A stretch of 61,460 nucleotides of DNA from Heyndrickxia camelliae (lineage in GTDB: Bacteria; Bacillota; Bacilli; Bacillales; Bacillaceae_C): assembly GCF_002844575.1 (NCBI RefSeq), contig NZ_PIQO01000019.1, forward strand, positions 39,893 through 101,352, in the 5' to 3' direction. Below, one piece after another: positions 33,508 to 43,773 of the stretch. The notes under the pieces are model-generated. The model saw only the letters and a program-made list of their open reading frames with translations. It had not been told where the DNA came from and did not search any database. Position numbers and translations under genes: made by a program. The stretch's first letter is position 1; every line of letters starts with the position of its first letter.

Positions 33508-33654
33508 TCTGTACACTCCTATTTTTTAAAAAAAATTATACTAAAAATTTATATTAGATGCATCTTCCATTTGTTGTTTTATACCTATTTCCAGTACATC
33601 GCTCATAAATTTATTCACTATCAACTAATTTGTTGTGATATACATGTTTAAGAA

Positions 33655-33692
33655 ATATACTAACCTGTAAAACAACGCAGGTTAGTATATTC
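33655..33692 (-). terminator. Terminator of the cadherin-like gene
   Basis: TATACTAACCTG/CAGGTTAGTATA perfect 12-bp stem followed by UUUCUU on the minus strand. Confidence 0.8.
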
Positions 33693-33698
33693 CTTAAA

Positions 33699-35102
33699 TT
33701 AGAACCAACTTAAAATCTTATTCCACAGTTTCCCCCACCAAGATGCCGATTGCTTCGCTTGATTTGTGTTTGAATATTTAATTCGATTAGTGTTTAAGTT
33801 GTTATTTGCTTGAACGGAATTATTTTTTTGTATGGAATTAGTAGTGGAAGAGGATGTAGTGATTACACTATCTTCAGTCGGTTTCTCTTTCACATCCTTG
33901 TCGATTACAAGTACATATGTTTTACGTTCATCATCTTTCGTTACAACAATCGAAACGATGGTCTTTTTCGCATTCTCCCCTAATGGAATAGTACTATTCT
34001 CGCCTTCAATGGAAACAGATGCTCCACTTGTTCGAGCAGTTGCATTTATCGTTACTTTATCGACACTGTTTCCAACCGCTATATGATAGGTATACTCATC
34101 GCTAGAAAAAGCTTTATTCCAAGTTCCATTCGATACGCTAAGACTGCTCAATTGTGCTTGACTCGCTTTCATCTGACTTCCCGATGTTTGACTGGATGTT
34201 TTCTGAATGTAGGTGGTTCCTTGTCCTATGTTCATGCGACCTGTATTTTTCGATACGGTTTGAGTGGAAGAAAATGTATTTTTAATCTCACTACTATTTC
34301 TTGTATTTGCTATATTTACAGGAGGAGTTTCATTACCAGAATATGTTTTCTTACCACCATTTCCTTTATCCGTTGTTGGTTTTTTCACAGGTGATGTATG
34401 ATTCATTTTTGCTGCTCGAACAACATGAAGAATGTATCTCTTACTTTCCCCATTTTCTGCTGTTACCAATATAATGATGTCAGACTTACCAACAGGAAGC
34501 TTTACTGATACACTCCCCTCCTTTAACTCCGTTCCATTTATTCTTACTGTTTCTGTAGAATCAAATACTTCTGGTGATACCGTTAAAGAATCCACTTCAT
34601 TTGGAAGTTGCACATTATAATTAGTAGTATTCGAATTAAATACTTTGGATAATCTTCCACTTGATAGCTTAATATTTTTTAATAAATTATTGTCACTAAG
34701 TTTGCGGACAATGGTAAGAGTATAAGTAACTGGTGTATCTACACCATCATCCACTACAATCGAAAAGTCATTAGACCCAGTCTTCAAATTTAATATTACA
34801 TTTGATGGATCCTTAACCGTATTTCCGTTTATGGTAAATACTTGATGTTCATTACCTGAAATATGTAGAACAACATGATTCTGTTGATTTTCAACGGTTG
34901 CATGATAATCAAATACATCTGCCGAAAAGGTCTCTTCCATCTGAATACCATCTAGTTCTAAATGCTTCAATTGATTGACAGATACAGTTTGTGCTGAAGA
35001 GATATCCGATGTTGAATCAGCAGATGATGGCGGTACCCAAATGGAAGTTCCCGCACTTATTACTGTGGCCGCCAACATCATTTTCAATGATTTTGCTTGC
35101 AT
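33699..35102 (-). CDS. Secreted protein with three cadherin-like beta-sandwich domains
   Basis: 467 residues. Signal peptide (SLKMMLAATVISAGTSIWV, cleavage near SSADS). Three copies of the cadherin-like sandwich (PF12733 type): about 40-130 (FSADVFDYHATVEN ... TYTLTIVRK), 135-220 (FNSNTTNYNVQLPN ... RYILHVVRA) and 325-415 (FSSDEYTYHIAVGN ... TYVLVIDKD). A Ser/Thr/Asn/Gln-rich linker separates the second and third. The C-terminus WWGKLWNKILSWF is amphipathic and could contact membrane or wall. The ATG at 35102 follows GGGGAGG. Probably cell-surface; ligand unknown. Confidence 0.8.
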   Translation of the reverse strand: MQAKSLKMMLAATVISAGTSIWVPPSSADSTSDISSAQTVSVNQLKHLELDGIQMEETFSADVFDYHATVENQQNHVVLHISGNEHQVFTINGNTVKDPSNVILNLKTGSNDFSIVVDDGVDTPVTYTLTIVRKLSDNNLLKNIKLSSGRLSKVFNSNTTNYNVQLPNEVDSLTVSPEVFDSTETVRINGTELKEGSVSVKLPVGKSDIIILVTAENGESKRYILHVVRAAKMNHTSPVKKPTTDKGNGGKKTYSGNETPPVNIANTRNSSEIKNTFSSTQTVSKNTGRMNIGQGTTYIQKTSSQTSGSQMKASQAQLSSLSVSNGTWNKAFSSDEYTYHIAVGNSVDKVTINATARTSGASVSIEGENSTIPLGENAKKTIVSIVVTKDDERKTYVLVIDKDVKEKPTEDSVITTSSSTTNSIQKNNSVQANNNLNTNRIKYSNTNQAKQSASWWGKLWNKILSWF

Positions 35103-35306
35103 AACAATCCTCCCCGCTCCTTTACTAAAAGCCATCTGATTAGCAGCAATCTATCGTGATTAAATTGCCCTTTCGTATTAAGCTTCGTTATTTATAAAAA
35201 ATATCATTAGAATCTTAACTTTTACTTAACAAAGCAATTCATTTTGTAACTAAATTTTTGTTTGATAAAATATATAGACAAAATTTAATACAATTGGAGG
35301 AAAAGC

Positions 35307-36335
35307 ATGAACACATCTCCGGTTCACCATACATTAAAAAACATTCGATATTCCGTACTAGACCTTTCTCCTATTATAAAAGGAGGAAGTGCGTCCGATT
35401 CCTTAAAAAACACACTTGATTTGGCACAACATGCAGAAAAATGGGGGTATACACGATATTGGCTTGCAGAACACCATAATATGCCTGGTATTGCAAGTTC
35501 TGCAACCTCTGTCGTAATTGGACATGTTGCAGCAGGCACATCGACAATCAGAGTCGGTTCTGGTGGAATTATGCTTCCAAATCATGCCCCGCTAGTAGTA
35601 GCAGAACAATTCGGTACCCTTGAGTCCCTCTTTCCAGGGAGGATTGATTTAGGACTAGGACGTGCACCTGGTACAGATCAAGTTACAGCACATGCATTGA
35701 GACGTGATCGACTAAGTGATGGATCGGATTTTCCTGAACAGGTTGCAGAACTTAGAGGATACTTCGATCCGTCATTACGAACAGGTAATCGTTATGTAAA
35801 AGCCGTTCCAGGAGAAGGTCTGCAAATACCAATTTGGTTATTAGGCTCCAGTGGCTTTAGCGCGCAATTAGCTGGTCAGCTAGGACTGCCATTTTCTTTT
35901 GCGAGCCATTTCTCGCCGCAGAATACATTACCGGCTCTTGACTTATACAGACGAACTTTCCGTTCATCTAAAGCATTGGATAAACCATATACCATGGTTG
36001 GAGTAAATGTCATTGCAGCTGAATCAAATCAAGAAGCCGAAAAGCTCGCAACATCAATGCAACAGCAATTTCTTTCCTTAATCCGTAATAATCCAGGTCC
36101 ATTGCAACCACCTATTGATAATATCGATGAGATTTGCAGCGATTATGAAAAAATCTTACTTCAAGAAAGAACAGGCTCTTCCATCGTGGGGGATCGGGAA
36201 ACAGTAAAAGAGAAACTGCAAAATTTTTTAAACGAGACAAATGCGGACGAATTTATTATCAATGCTCAGATTTATGATCATGAGGCAAGACTGCGCTCAT
36301 ATAGAATAGTATCGGAGATTATGAACGAGGAATAA
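35307..36335 (+). CDS. LLM-class flavin-dependent monooxygenase
   Basis: 342 residues, luciferase-like TIM barrel. Typical blocks: [20 protein letters not shown] near 50, [24 protein letters not shown] near 85 and [13 protein letters not shown] near 112, then [11 protein letters not shown] near the end. Uses FMNH2/O2 on an unknown substrate; close to B. subtilis YwcH/YvbT. AATTGGAGG precedes the ATG. Confidence 0.9.
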   Translation: MNTSPVHHTLKNIRYSVLDLSPIIKGGSASDSLKNTLDLAQHAEKWGYTRYWLAEHHNMPGIASSATSVVIGHVAAGTSTIRVGSGGIMLPNHAPLVVAEQFGTLESLFPGRIDLGLGRAPGTDQVTAHALRRDRLSDGSDFPEQVAELRGYFDPSLRTGNRYVKAVPGEGLQIPIWLLGSSGFSAQLAGQLGLPFSFASHFSPQNTLPALDLYRRTFRSSKALDKPYTMVGVNVIAAESNQEAEKLATSMQQQFLSLIRNNPGPLQPPIDNIDEICSDYEKILLQERTGSSIVGDRETVKEKLQNFLNETNADEFIINAQIYDHEARLRSYRIVSEIMNEE

Positions 36336-36339
36336 AAAA

Positions 36340-36543
36340 AGGTAAGTGTCGCAGATTAGCATAAGAATCAGAGAATTTGGTATTAACTCTTCGACTGGAT
36401 AAAGGAAACTCAGTGAAACAGTCCACAACCAGTAAAAATAGCACCTCCATTTTCATCCGATGTACACTTATGGCTAAGAAAGACATAGCCATCCACTAGC
36501 GGTTAGCTGCTGGTTGTAAAATTTTATATCATCTTCTCCTTAA
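36340..36543. other. Unexplained stretch with inverted repeats
   Basis: About 200 bp between two genes. It has an 8-bp inverted repeat (ACAACCAG near 36420 and CTGGTTGT near 36511) enclosing a smaller hairpin (TGGCTA/TAGCCA near 36471-36495). On the minus strand one frame encodes a short Cys-containing sequence (GYVFLSHKCTSDENGG, then IFTGCGLFH and a stop) from a GTG. It may be a mobile-element remnant or a structured RNA. Confidence 0.35.
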
Positions 36544-36575
36544 AGAAAAGCTCAGTGGTTTCCACTGAGTTTTCT
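36544..36575. terminator. Bidirectional terminator before the TPR-like gene
   Basis: AAAAGCTCAGTGG/CCACTGAGTTTTC stem with T-rich flanks on both sides. Confidence 0.6.
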
Positions 36576-36630
36576 TCTTTATCTGAAATTATGGTATAAT
36601 AAAGCAGAACAAAAGATTAGGAGGATTCCT

Positions 36631-38022
36631 ATGCACACAAACCAATTAGTGATCATTAATCATCATAAAACTATTTGCCTACAAGTTGAAAGAATGGCTA
36701 TCTATTTACAAAGCAAAATCATCGAAGCTTATGACCAAAACCAGCAAGTATACTATGTATTTTTTTACAAGGATCACTATCTTACTGCGGCGAAAACGAC
36801 AAAACTAATGAGAAATTCCCATATCGAACATGCATTTAAAAATGGAATTATTGTACCATCCGACCACCCACTAGTCAGATCGCTTATTTCCTCCGATCAA
36901 CTTTACAAAAAACGAACCTTCTTACAAGTAATAGCCAAAATGGAAAAAATATTATCACCACATGAAATGGCAAACCTTGCTACATTTTTCGAATCCTTTA
37001 TTCCTAGAAAGAAAATTTTCACCTATATTCAAAACCTCTTTTATGAATATCGCCGTAATGGAAAAATGTTTCATAGCTACCGCATTATCCGAATTCTAAT
37101 GGATTTCACACCTACTCACTCATTTGTAAAAGAACTTTCCAATCACTTAGACTTTATAAAATTCGCAAAGCTCTATCATCAGGGGTCAGACATTATCTTT
37201 GAAAAAGATCCAATATATGCAGAAAAGGTTTATTTTTCTAACGTAAAAGATAACTCCTATTTTCAAAAACTATCTTCCCTTCTAGAACAACAATCTAGAT
37301 GGACAGATTTGGTTGCTCTGTATATTCACCAAATAGCATATAATCAAAAATACTTCTCTTCCCTTCTGCTTCTTTTAGAGAAACATTTTCAAGAAGAAGA
37401 AATTGTACAGATATTAGAAGACTTGTCTAATCAAGTTCCAGACCATGAAGAGATCCAGCAGTATTTACTAAAAAAATATTTTCACTTACACCAAACAGAA
37501 AAAATCTTAATTTTATTGTCCTCCCAAAACCTAACACTTAACGAAATGCAAACAATGGAATTTATTAAACTGTTAGAGGATTATAATTTGGAGGTTCATT
37601 CTGATTATCTCGAAAAACTTCATTTGTTTTTCATCCCCTTCTTCAACCTAAATCCGAAAAAAGCAGTGGATTTTCTGCAAAAATGGATTATACATTTACT
37701 TTCAAAAGGATATGACATACTTGCCATAAAGAAATTACTGGCACCTTTAAAGCAGGTAAAAGAAGCTCTGCCTATTATAAGGAAGCTTGATAAGATGCAG
37801 ACGCTTGCCAATGACCCCGACCAACAACTCTTACTTGGTCAACTCTATTATCAATTTAAACAATATCATCAGGCGATTGAATGCTTTAGCTGGGAAATGG
37901 AGCTAAAAGCTGTTGATCCAAAACCAGTTCAATGGCTGTCAAAAATATATAATGAATTAGGAATGAAACAAGAATACATGGCTTATCAACAGCTTTGTAT
38001 TGACATGCAAAAAAGAGCATAA
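36631..38022 (+). CDS. Uncharacterised protein with C-terminal TPR-like repeats
   Basis: 463 residues, soluble, mostly helical. A short alpha/beta N-terminal part (1-60) is followed by helical repeats; the last 70 residues (LLLGQLYYQFKQYHQAIECF, VQWLSKIYNELGMKQEYM) are recognisable TPRs. Lys/Tyr/Phe-rich. Probably a protein-protein interaction factor. TTAGGAGG precedes the ATG. Single-gene unit ending at the terminator at 38053. Confidence 0.72.
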   Translation: MHTNQLVIINHHKTICLQVERMAIYLQSKIIEAYDQNQQVYYVFFYKDHYLTAAKTTKLMRNSHIEHAFKNGIIVPSDHPLVRSLISSDQLYKKRTFLQVIAKMEKILSPHEMANLATFFESFIPRKKIFTYIQNLFYEYRRNGKMFHSYRIIRILMDFTPTHSFVKELSNHLDFIKFAKLYHQGSDIIFEKDPIYAEKVYFSNVKDNSYFQKLSSLLEQQSRWTDLVALYIHQIAYNQKYFSSLLLLLEKHFQEEEIVQILEDLSNQVPDHEEIQQYLLKKYFHLHQTEKILILLSSQNLTLNEMQTMEFIKLLEDYNLEVHSDYLEKLHLFFIPFFNLNPKKAVDFLQKWIIHLLSKGYDILAIKKLLAPLKQVKEALPIIRKLDKMQTLANDPDQQLLLGQLYYQFKQYHQAIECFSWEMELKAVDPKPVQWLSKIYNELGMKQEYMAYQQLCIDMQKRA

Positions 38023-38052
38023 TGTTAAATTATGCTCTAATCCTCTTATTAA

Positions 38053-38088
38053 AAGCTTCCAAAGGGCTTGTCCTTTTGGAACTTTTTT
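38053..38088 (+). terminator. Terminator of the TPR-like gene
   Basis: AAGCTTCCAAAGG pairs with CCTTTTGGAACTT, followed by T6. Confidence 0.85.
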
Positions 38089-38096
38089 ATTTAGTC

Positions 38097-38426
38097 TCAG
38101 GCTTCAAAATACAAATGCCGGTGTAGGTGGCAGCCAGGATTAAAATCTTCATTGCATTTCGGACAACGATAATCACAGTCCATATATTGTATAATCGTTA
38201 ATTCCGTGCCGCAAGTTCCGCATAAAATTGCCTTTTGATCAAAGTCTTTTCTTGGCCATACTGCTGAGTGACCACATCCATGTTCCTCATGGCATTGATA
38301 ACAAGGATAATACGTTTGACAGCAGAAAAATTTAATTGCAATTCGATCCTTTTCAGTATGGTAGTGAGTGCAACGTGTCTCCTCATCTACTAAACTACCT
38401 TTCACCTCATGGCCTTTAATTATCAA
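38097..38426 (-). CDS. CHY-type zinc finger protein
   Basis: 109 residues. Many paired Cys/His residues in the CHY order: RCTHYHTEKDRIAIKFFCC, YPCYQCHEEHGCGHSAVWP, LCGTCGTEL, YRCPKCNEDFNPGCHLH, expected to bind three zinc ions. The TTG at 38426 follows a perfect CAGGAGGT by 7 nt; the longer frame to 38465 precedes that site. Function unknown. Confidence 0.85.
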   Translation of the reverse strand: MIIKGHEVKGSLVDEETRCTHYHTEKDRIAIKFFCCQTYYPCYQCHEEHGCGHSAVWPRKDFDQKAILCGTCGTELTIIQYMDCDYRCPKCNEDFNPGCHLHRHLYFEA

Positions 38427-38479
38427 TATATTGACCTCCTGAATAAGAAAGTATGGCTTGTCCAAAGAAAAAAGATATC

Positions 38480-38935
38480 TTAATCATGTATATAGACATT
38501 TGTCCCAATTGGTACTATATTAGCTAGTTCCAATACATCATTATTATACATTCTGATGCAGCCATGTGACACGTTTTTTCCAATCGAGGAAGGATTATTT
38601 GTGCCATGGATACCATAATGCGGTTTAGATAATCCCATCCAAAATGCTCCGAAAGGACCTCCGGGATTTTTCTCTTTATTGATAATCGTGTAACTACCAG
38701 TGGGTGTGGGTGTTAGCATCTTTCCAATTGCGACTTTATATCTTTTAACCACTTTATTGCCATCTAATAAAGTTAATCGATGTTTCTTTGTATTAACATC
38801 TAGCCATAAGACCACTTTATCATCTCCTAGACTCCGTTTTTCACATTCTATGAGATGATTTTTAAAATGTTCATAGTTAGGTATTTGCCTATTTTTTGGG
38901 GAGATAGGCTCCATCCCAGCTAATTTACATACCAT
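38480..38935 (-). CDS. L,D-transpeptidase (YkuD domain)
   Basis: 151 residues. The YkuD catalytic block [20 protein letters not shown] is near residues 105-128 with the nucleophile Cys in [27 protein letters not shown] precedes it. Such enzymes make 3-3 peptidoglycan crosslinks. No signal peptide or LysM is visible. The frame stays open to 39196, but the added segment is a Met/Ile/Trp-rich antisense image of the His/Tyr-rich gene on the other strand, so I start at ATG 38935. ATG 38914 is possible. A TATAAT-like box overlaps the start. Confidence 0.8.
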   Translation of the reverse strand: MVCKLAGMEPISPKNRQIPNYEHFKNHLIECEKRSLGDDKVVLWLDVNTKKHRLTLLDGNKVVKRYKVAIGKMLTPTPTGSYTIINKEKNPGGPFGAFWMGLSKPHYGIHGTNNPSSIGKNVSHGCIRMYNNDVLELANIVPIGTNVYIHD

Positions 38936-38974
38936 TATATTGTAATGAAAAAGAGAGAAAGGATTGGTTGATAA

Positions 38975-39154
38975 ATGCCTCCATATTTTCATCATTATTA
39001 CCCAACTTATGGACATGGATATGGTTACGGCCATTATCCATATCATCCTGTAGCATATCATCCAGGATATTACCATCATCCATATTATGGACATTACAAT
39101 AATCATTACGGTCATCCATGGCATCATGGGGGACACTACGGGGGACACTACTAG
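38975..39154 (+). CDS. 59-residue His/Tyr/Gly/Pro-rich protein
   Basis: ATG behind GAAAGGATTGG. The product starts [19 protein letters not shown] and ends HGGHYGGHY. About one quarter each is His and Tyr, with Gly and Pro making up most of the rest. Such compositions occur in Bacillus spore-coat and metal-binding proteins. It is divergent from the L,D-transpeptidase, about 40 nt apart, and ends at a terminator shared with the kinase gene. Coat or metal-binding role is an inference from composition. Confidence 0.68.
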   Translation: MPPYFHHYYPTYGHGYGYGHYPYHPVAYHPGYYHHPYYGHYNNHYGHPWHHGGHYGGHY

Positions 39155-39160
39155 ACTATC

Positions 39161-39196
39161 TGAGAAGATATGGTTGCCACCCATATCTTCTTTCAT
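39161..39196. terminator. Shared terminator between the His/Tyr-rich gene and the kinase gene
   Basis: AGAAGATATGG/CCATATCTTCT stem with a 7-nt loop; the T-run on the plus strand is short. It touches the kinase stop codon. Confidence 0.7.
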
Positions 39197-41394
39197 CCTA
39201 TAGAATTTAAAGGAAGAAAAACTTCAAATACAGAGCCCTCATTTAATTTACTCGAAACCGTTATCGTACCATTATGATTTTCTATGATTTTTTTACTAAC
39301 CATATAGCCGAGGCCAGTCCCCTTCTCCTTCGTCGTGTAAAAAGGTTGTCCCAGTTTTTCTAAGACCGAGTCTGGGATGCCGCATCCCTCATCAATAAAA
39401 CGAATATGTACTCCATTTGTATCTTTTACATTTATTTGAATGGTAAGGGATCCACCCGTTGGCATCGCTTCAATTGCGTTTTTAATAAAATTGATGCAAA
39501 CTTGTTTTATCTGATTAATCTCACACAAAATATAAATTTCTTCCTCATAAAAATCTGTTATAATTTCAACATTATTTAATATTGCTTCCATATTTAATAG
39601 TGTAATCACTTCATTCATTAAGGAATGAATCTCTATGGTTGAAAAAGTTACTGTCTGCGGTTTAGCAAGTATAAGTAGTTCACTTAAGATTAACTCAATG
39701 CGATCGATTTCAGAAAGAATAATATCGAAGTATTCAGTTCTCTTAGACAAATCTGATTTAATTAATTGAATAAAACCTTTTATGGCTGTCATTGGATTAC
39801 GTATTTCATGAGCAATTCCTGCTGCGAGCTGACCAGCAATAGAAAGCTTTTCAGAACGCACAAAAAGTTCCTCCGCTTGCTTTTTTTCGGTAATATCGCG
39901 GAGGATAATCGCCCAACCATCAATTCCCCGTTTTTGCTTCGGGAGCGGAAATCCAGATATTAGGACATTTAGATGAGTTCCATCTTTTTTAATTCTTTTG
40001 GTTTCATAAGACTCCTGCGGTGTTCCGTTTTTTATTTGCTTTACAATATAAGATACCTCTAACTGGTCCTCTTGGATGATATAAGGCAGACTATCCAAAT
40101 TTAATCCGAGTATTTCCCCTGCTTTCCAGCCTAGCACCTTTTCAAATGATTTATTTACCCTAATCACTCTATCATCGTTATTAAAGATAATAATTGGATC
40201 GACATTGTGATCGATAAAGGATTCTAAACGTTCTCTAGCTAGCTTTAAATCTTTTTCCACCTTTTTTTTAGCTGTAATATCTTGAGCGATTCCATAAACT
40301 CCCACCACTTGTTTATCGACAACCATTGGAATATACGTAACATCGAAAATCAATGATTTTCTCCTTTTTGTATTAGCCATTATTTGAAAGCGCTGTACAT
40401 TCCCAGTAATTGTTTGAGTATAATGATATTTTATTTTTTCCCTATTAATAATAATCGAATTTGAAATATTGTCATTACCCAGTAAATCTTCCATTGAATA
40501 TCCTAATGTATCTTGGAAGGATTGATTTATAGAGGTAAAATTCCCCTCTAAGTCCAAAGAAAAGGTCACATCAGGATGATTTTCAAATAAAGATTTATAC
40601 CGTTCTTCACTTTCCTTTAATTGAAGCTCATAGTTCTTCCTGTCCGTGATATTCCTAGAAAACGATAAAACCTCTATTAACTGATTGTTTTCATCAAAAA
40701 TTGCATGGGCATTAGTTTCGAGCCAAATATAATGTCCATCTTTATGTCTTACACGATAAGAAATCCTATTGGTTTCTGCAAAATTTACTATATATTGGTG
40801 ACTTTCTAAAATCTTATTGATATCATCAGGGTGACAAAAATCTAGAACACATTTTCCGATTAGTTCGTCTGGCGAGTAACCTGTTATCTCGTAACATGAT
40901 TTAGATATGTACCGAAACCGAATGGATGAATCAGACTTACCAATAATATCTACGGAATTTTCTGTAATCTGTTGATATTGCTTTTTTATTTCTGATAAAT
41001 TTTTCTCTGTTTTTTTCAGCTTACTTATATCTTGAATCTGTGATATAAAAAATAACGGTGAATGATTTTTATCTCTTACTAAAGTTACGGTTAGAAGCAT
41101 AGATATGGTATGTCCATCCTTATGAAGTAAACGTTTCTCCGCTGAATAAGAATCGCGCTTTCCTTCTAGCACTTCCTGTTTTATACGAGTATTTATTTGT
41201 AAATCATCAGGATGTATATATTCAGCAATGTACATACATCTTAATTCATCTTCCTTATATCCCAGTAATGAACAGGCAATTGGGTTCACTTTAAGAATTT
41301 TACCGTCCAATGAAATTAATGACATTCCGATTGGAGCATAATGAAATGCCTGCCAAAACAGGGATTCCTGCTCGACACCCTCATTATTAACCAT
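39193..41394 (-). CDS. Multi-PAS sensor histidine kinase (sporulation-kinase-like)
   Basis: 733 residues, no membrane segments, so cytoplasmic. Four PAS domains with PAC segments are readable (starting near 13, 140, 265 and 385), with HPDD and ITDRK/ITAKK/ITEKK joints. HisKA follows with the phosphorylated His in [17 protein letters not shown] (near 526), then the HATPase N box [11 protein letters not shown] (638), G1 DEGCGIP and G2 GTGLGYMVS (695). This architecture is that of Bacillus KinA/KinE-type phosphorelay kinases. No response regulator is adjacent. The ATG at 41394 is 9 nt after GGGGG. Confidence 0.9.
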   Translation of the reverse strand: MVNNEGVEQESLFWQAFHYAPIGMSLISLDGKILKVNPIACSLLGYKEDELRCMYIAEYIHPDDLQINTRIKQEVLEGKRDSYSAEKRLLHKDGHTISMLLTVTLVRDKNHSPLFFISQIQDISKLKKTEKNLSEIKKQYQQITENSVDIIGKSDSSIRFRYISKSCYEITGYSPDELIGKCVLDFCHPDDINKILESHQYIVNFAETNRISYRVRHKDGHYIWLETNAHAIFDENNQLIEVLSFSRNITDRKNYELQLKESEERYKSLFENHPDVTFSLDLEGNFTSINQSFQDTLGYSMEDLLGNDNISNSIIINREKIKYHYTQTITGNVQRFQIMANTKRRKSLIFDVTYIPMVVDKQVVGVYGIAQDITAKKKVEKDLKLARERLESFIDHNVDPIIIFNNDDRVIRVNKSFEKVLGWKAGEILGLNLDSLPYIIQEDQLEVSYIVKQIKNGTPQESYETKRIKKDGTHLNVLISGFPLPKQKRGIDGWAIILRDITEKKQAEELFVRSEKLSIAGQLAAGIAHEIRNPMTAIKGFIQLIKSDLSKRTEYFDIILSEIDRIELILSELLILAKPQTVTFSTIEIHSLMNEVITLLNMEAILNNVEIITDFYEEEIYILCEINQIKQVCINFIKNAIEAMPTGGSLTIQINVKDTNGVHIRFIDEGCGIPDSVLEKLGQPFYTTKEKGTGLGYMVSKKIIENHNGTITVSSKLNEGSVFEVFLPLNSIG

Positions 41395-41585
41395 GATCCT
41401 AATCCCCCATTGAAATAACCCCAAGTTTCTTTTATCTTAGCAAAATATTCCTTTGATGAATACAGCAATTTACAACTTTTTACCTATATTATTTTTGAGA
41501 TCATAACTGTTTTCTATATAAAAGTATTCTTTTTCTGTAAAAAATCTAATACTATATGAATATATAAAAAGGAGGATTGTACATT

Positions 41586-42239
41586 TTGAAAATTAGAGAG
41601 ATAAAACGTAATGCAAGACAAACCTTAAAAGGTAAATGGGGATTTGCTATTTTGCTTGTCATTATTACATTTGCTGTAAATAGCATTGTGCCCTTCTGTG
41701 TTAACATCATCGTGGATGGTGGAATCTCAGATAATAGCGATTCTTTAGGAGCGAATATCGGAAATCTTGTGTCCATTTTTGTCATTCCTATTTCCATTGG
41801 TTGCAGCTGGGTTTACTTGAGCATGGTTAGAGGAGAAGAGGCTAAGATTAGTGATATATTCCGCTTTTTCTCTGATGCAAAACGATATTTTAAGGCAATT
41901 GGCTTAACTTTACTTGTTCTTATATTTACAATATTATGGTGCTTGTTATTTATCATTCCAGGAATTATTAAGGGATTTGCTTATTCACAAGTAAATTATT
42001 TATATAAGGACCATCCGGACTGGAAAGTAACACAGCTTATTACAGAAAGCAGAAGGTTAATGAAGGGATATAAATGGAAATTATTTCTCCTATATTTAAG
42101 TTTTATTGGATGGGGAATCTTATGTATCTTCACATTAGGAATTGGTTTACTATGGCTTGTCCCTTATATTAATACATCTTTAGCAGAATTTTACCGTCAG
42201 AGAGTGGAAACAACCGAGAAAAAATCTGATTTAATATAA
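41586..42239 (+). CDS. DUF975-family membrane protein
   Basis: 217 residues. The opening IREIKRNARQTLKGKWGFAI is the usual DUF975 start, followed by five or six membrane segments and the conserved IIPGIIKGFAYSQVNYLYKDHP near 130. Function unknown. The TTG at 41586 is preferred over the TTG at 41577, which overlaps the GGAGGAT site. Monocistronic. Confidence 0.85.
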   Translation: MKIREIKRNARQTLKGKWGFAILLVIITFAVNSIVPFCVNIIVDGGISDNSDSLGANIGNLVSIFVIPISIGCSWVYLSMVRGEEAKISDIFRFFSDAKRYFKAIGLTLLVLIFTILWCLLFIIPGIIKGFAYSQVNYLYKDHPDWKVTQLITESRRLMKGYKWKLFLLYLSFIGWGILCIFTLGIGLLWLVPYINTSLAEFYRQRVETTEKKSDLI

Positions 42240-42253
42240 ACATTTTGATAAAT

Positions 42254-42287
42254 ATAGAAGAGGGTAACCCTCTTCTATTATTTTTTC
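42254..42287 (+). terminator. Terminator of the DUF975 gene
   Basis: ATAGAAGAGGG/CCCTCTTCTAT stem with T-run. Confidence 0.85.
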
Positions 42288-42307
42288 ACAAAACTAACAA
42301 CATTTTA

Positions 42308-43513
42308 TCAAACGACTGTTGTTTCTCCTTTTGCAGGACTATGTTGCTCTAAATAAGTTAAGGTAGCCACCCCCATTGTTTTAGCAGCAATTAATAATGC
42401 CCGCTCATCAATATCAAACTTGGGATGATGATGAGGATAAGTAAAATCACGATCCGGGATTTCCGCTCCTGTAAAGAAGAACGTTCCTTTCACATGCTGT
42501 AAATAATAAGCGTAGTCCTCACCGCCCATTTGTGGTTCCCCAACAACAACCTGTTCCACCCCTGGAACGGCTTTTGCCACCTCTGCGACAAATTCGGTCT
42601 CTTCCTTGTGATTCACCAATGCTGGATACCCTCTAGAATAGCTATAATTATATGTAGCTTCAGAAGACTGGCAGGTTCCTTTTACAATCGTTTCGATTTC
42701 TTTTTCGATTAAGTCTCTAACATCTTCATTAAATGTTCTGACGGTTCCTCGCAAAACTGCCTTATCTGCAATAACATTAAAGGCATTATCCGCAACAAAG
42801 GAGCCAACCGATACCACTGCTGGAGATAATGGATTAACCCTTCTGCTCACAATTTGTTGAAGACTTAGAACTAATTGAGACGCTATAACAATGGCATCTT
42901 TCGTTTGATGCGGTGAGGCACCATGTCCTCCTCGACCTTGAATGGTAATTTCAAAACTATCAGCAGCCGCCATGACAGGTCCAACTCCATAAACAATGGT
43001 CCCTACTGGTACGCCTGATGATAAGTGGGTTCCATACATTACATCCACTCCGTCTAAGCAGCCGTCCTCAATCATTGCTATCGCACCACCAGGAGCTACT
43101 TCTTCCGCATGCTGATGAATAAAGACAACTGTACCCTCCAGTTCATCTTTCATACTATTTAAAGCCTTTGCTAATCCAAGCAATGTCGCGGTATGTCCAT
43201 CATGCCCACAAGCATGCATAACACCTGAAACTTTTGATTTATAAGGAACATCATTTTCTTCTTGAATCGGCAGCGCATCAAAATCTGCTCTTAATCCCAC
43301 TGTTTTACCAGGTTTTCCGCCCTTTAGAACAGCTACGACTCCACGACCGCCTACTTCTGTTCGCACCTCATGTCCTAATTCTTGATGAAAGGCCGCAATA
43401 AATTTAGGAGTCTCTACTTCTTGAAAAGAAAGTTCAGGATTTTGATGAAGATGTCTGCGTATTTCCACGATTTCATCATATAATTCATCTAGTTTTGCAA
43501 ATAATTTTTCCAT
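42308..43513 (-). CDS. M20-family amidohydrolase (N-acyl amino acid/hippurate type)
   Basis: 401 residues. Metal-binding MHACGHDGHT near 103, then QHAEEVAPGGA near 135, the dimerisation domain (FEITIQGRGGHGASPHQTKDA) and MGGEDYAYYL near 350 supplying the last ligand. Family members split acyl or benzoyl amino acids. The ATG at 43513 follows TAGGAGG by 7 nt; a frame to 43597 crosses the promoter. Close to B. subtilis YhaA/YtnL. Monocistronic. Confidence 0.9.
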   Translation of the reverse strand: MEKLFAKLDELYDEIVEIRRHLHQNPELSFQEVETPKFIAAFHQELGHEVRTEVGGRGVVAVLKGGKPGKTVGLRADFDALPIQEENDVPYKSKVSGVMHACGHDGHTATLLGLAKALNSMKDELEGTVVFIHQHAEEVAPGGAIAMIEDGCLDGVDVMYGTHLSSGVPVGTIVYGVGPVMAAADSFEITIQGRGGHGASPHQTKDAIVIASQLVLSLQQIVSRRVNPLSPAVVSVGSFVADNAFNVIADKAVLRGTVRTFNEDVRDLIEKEIETIVKGTCQSSEATYNYSYSRGYPALVNHKEETEFVAEVAKAVPGVEQVVVGEPQMGGEDYAYYLQHVKGTFFFTGAEIPDRDFTYPHHHPKFDIDERALLIAAKTMGVATLTYLEQHSPAKGETTVV

Positions 43514-43773
43514 ATTGATTCCTCCTAAAATATTATTTATATAAACCTTGATATATAAATAATCAAAGTCTATTTCATTATGAAACTCGTATTTCATTTA
43601 CTTTGTTTTGTTAACTCTATCATCGCTTAAATATATTTTCAATAGACTATACATACTAAATTTTCCATTAATTTTCGACATATTTATTTCTATAATCGAA
43701 CTATTTTCCTAGTTCTTCATTTTGCTGTATAAATGATTCCAGCTCTCAACATGTTATTATTGAGGTGGTACTA

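Noticed and set aside
38936-39196. Met/Ile/Trp-rich N-terminal extension of the L,D-transpeptidase
   Set aside because: It is the antisense reading of the His/Tyr-rich gene at 38975-39154 (CAT and ATG codons mirror each other) and has no ribosome binding site.
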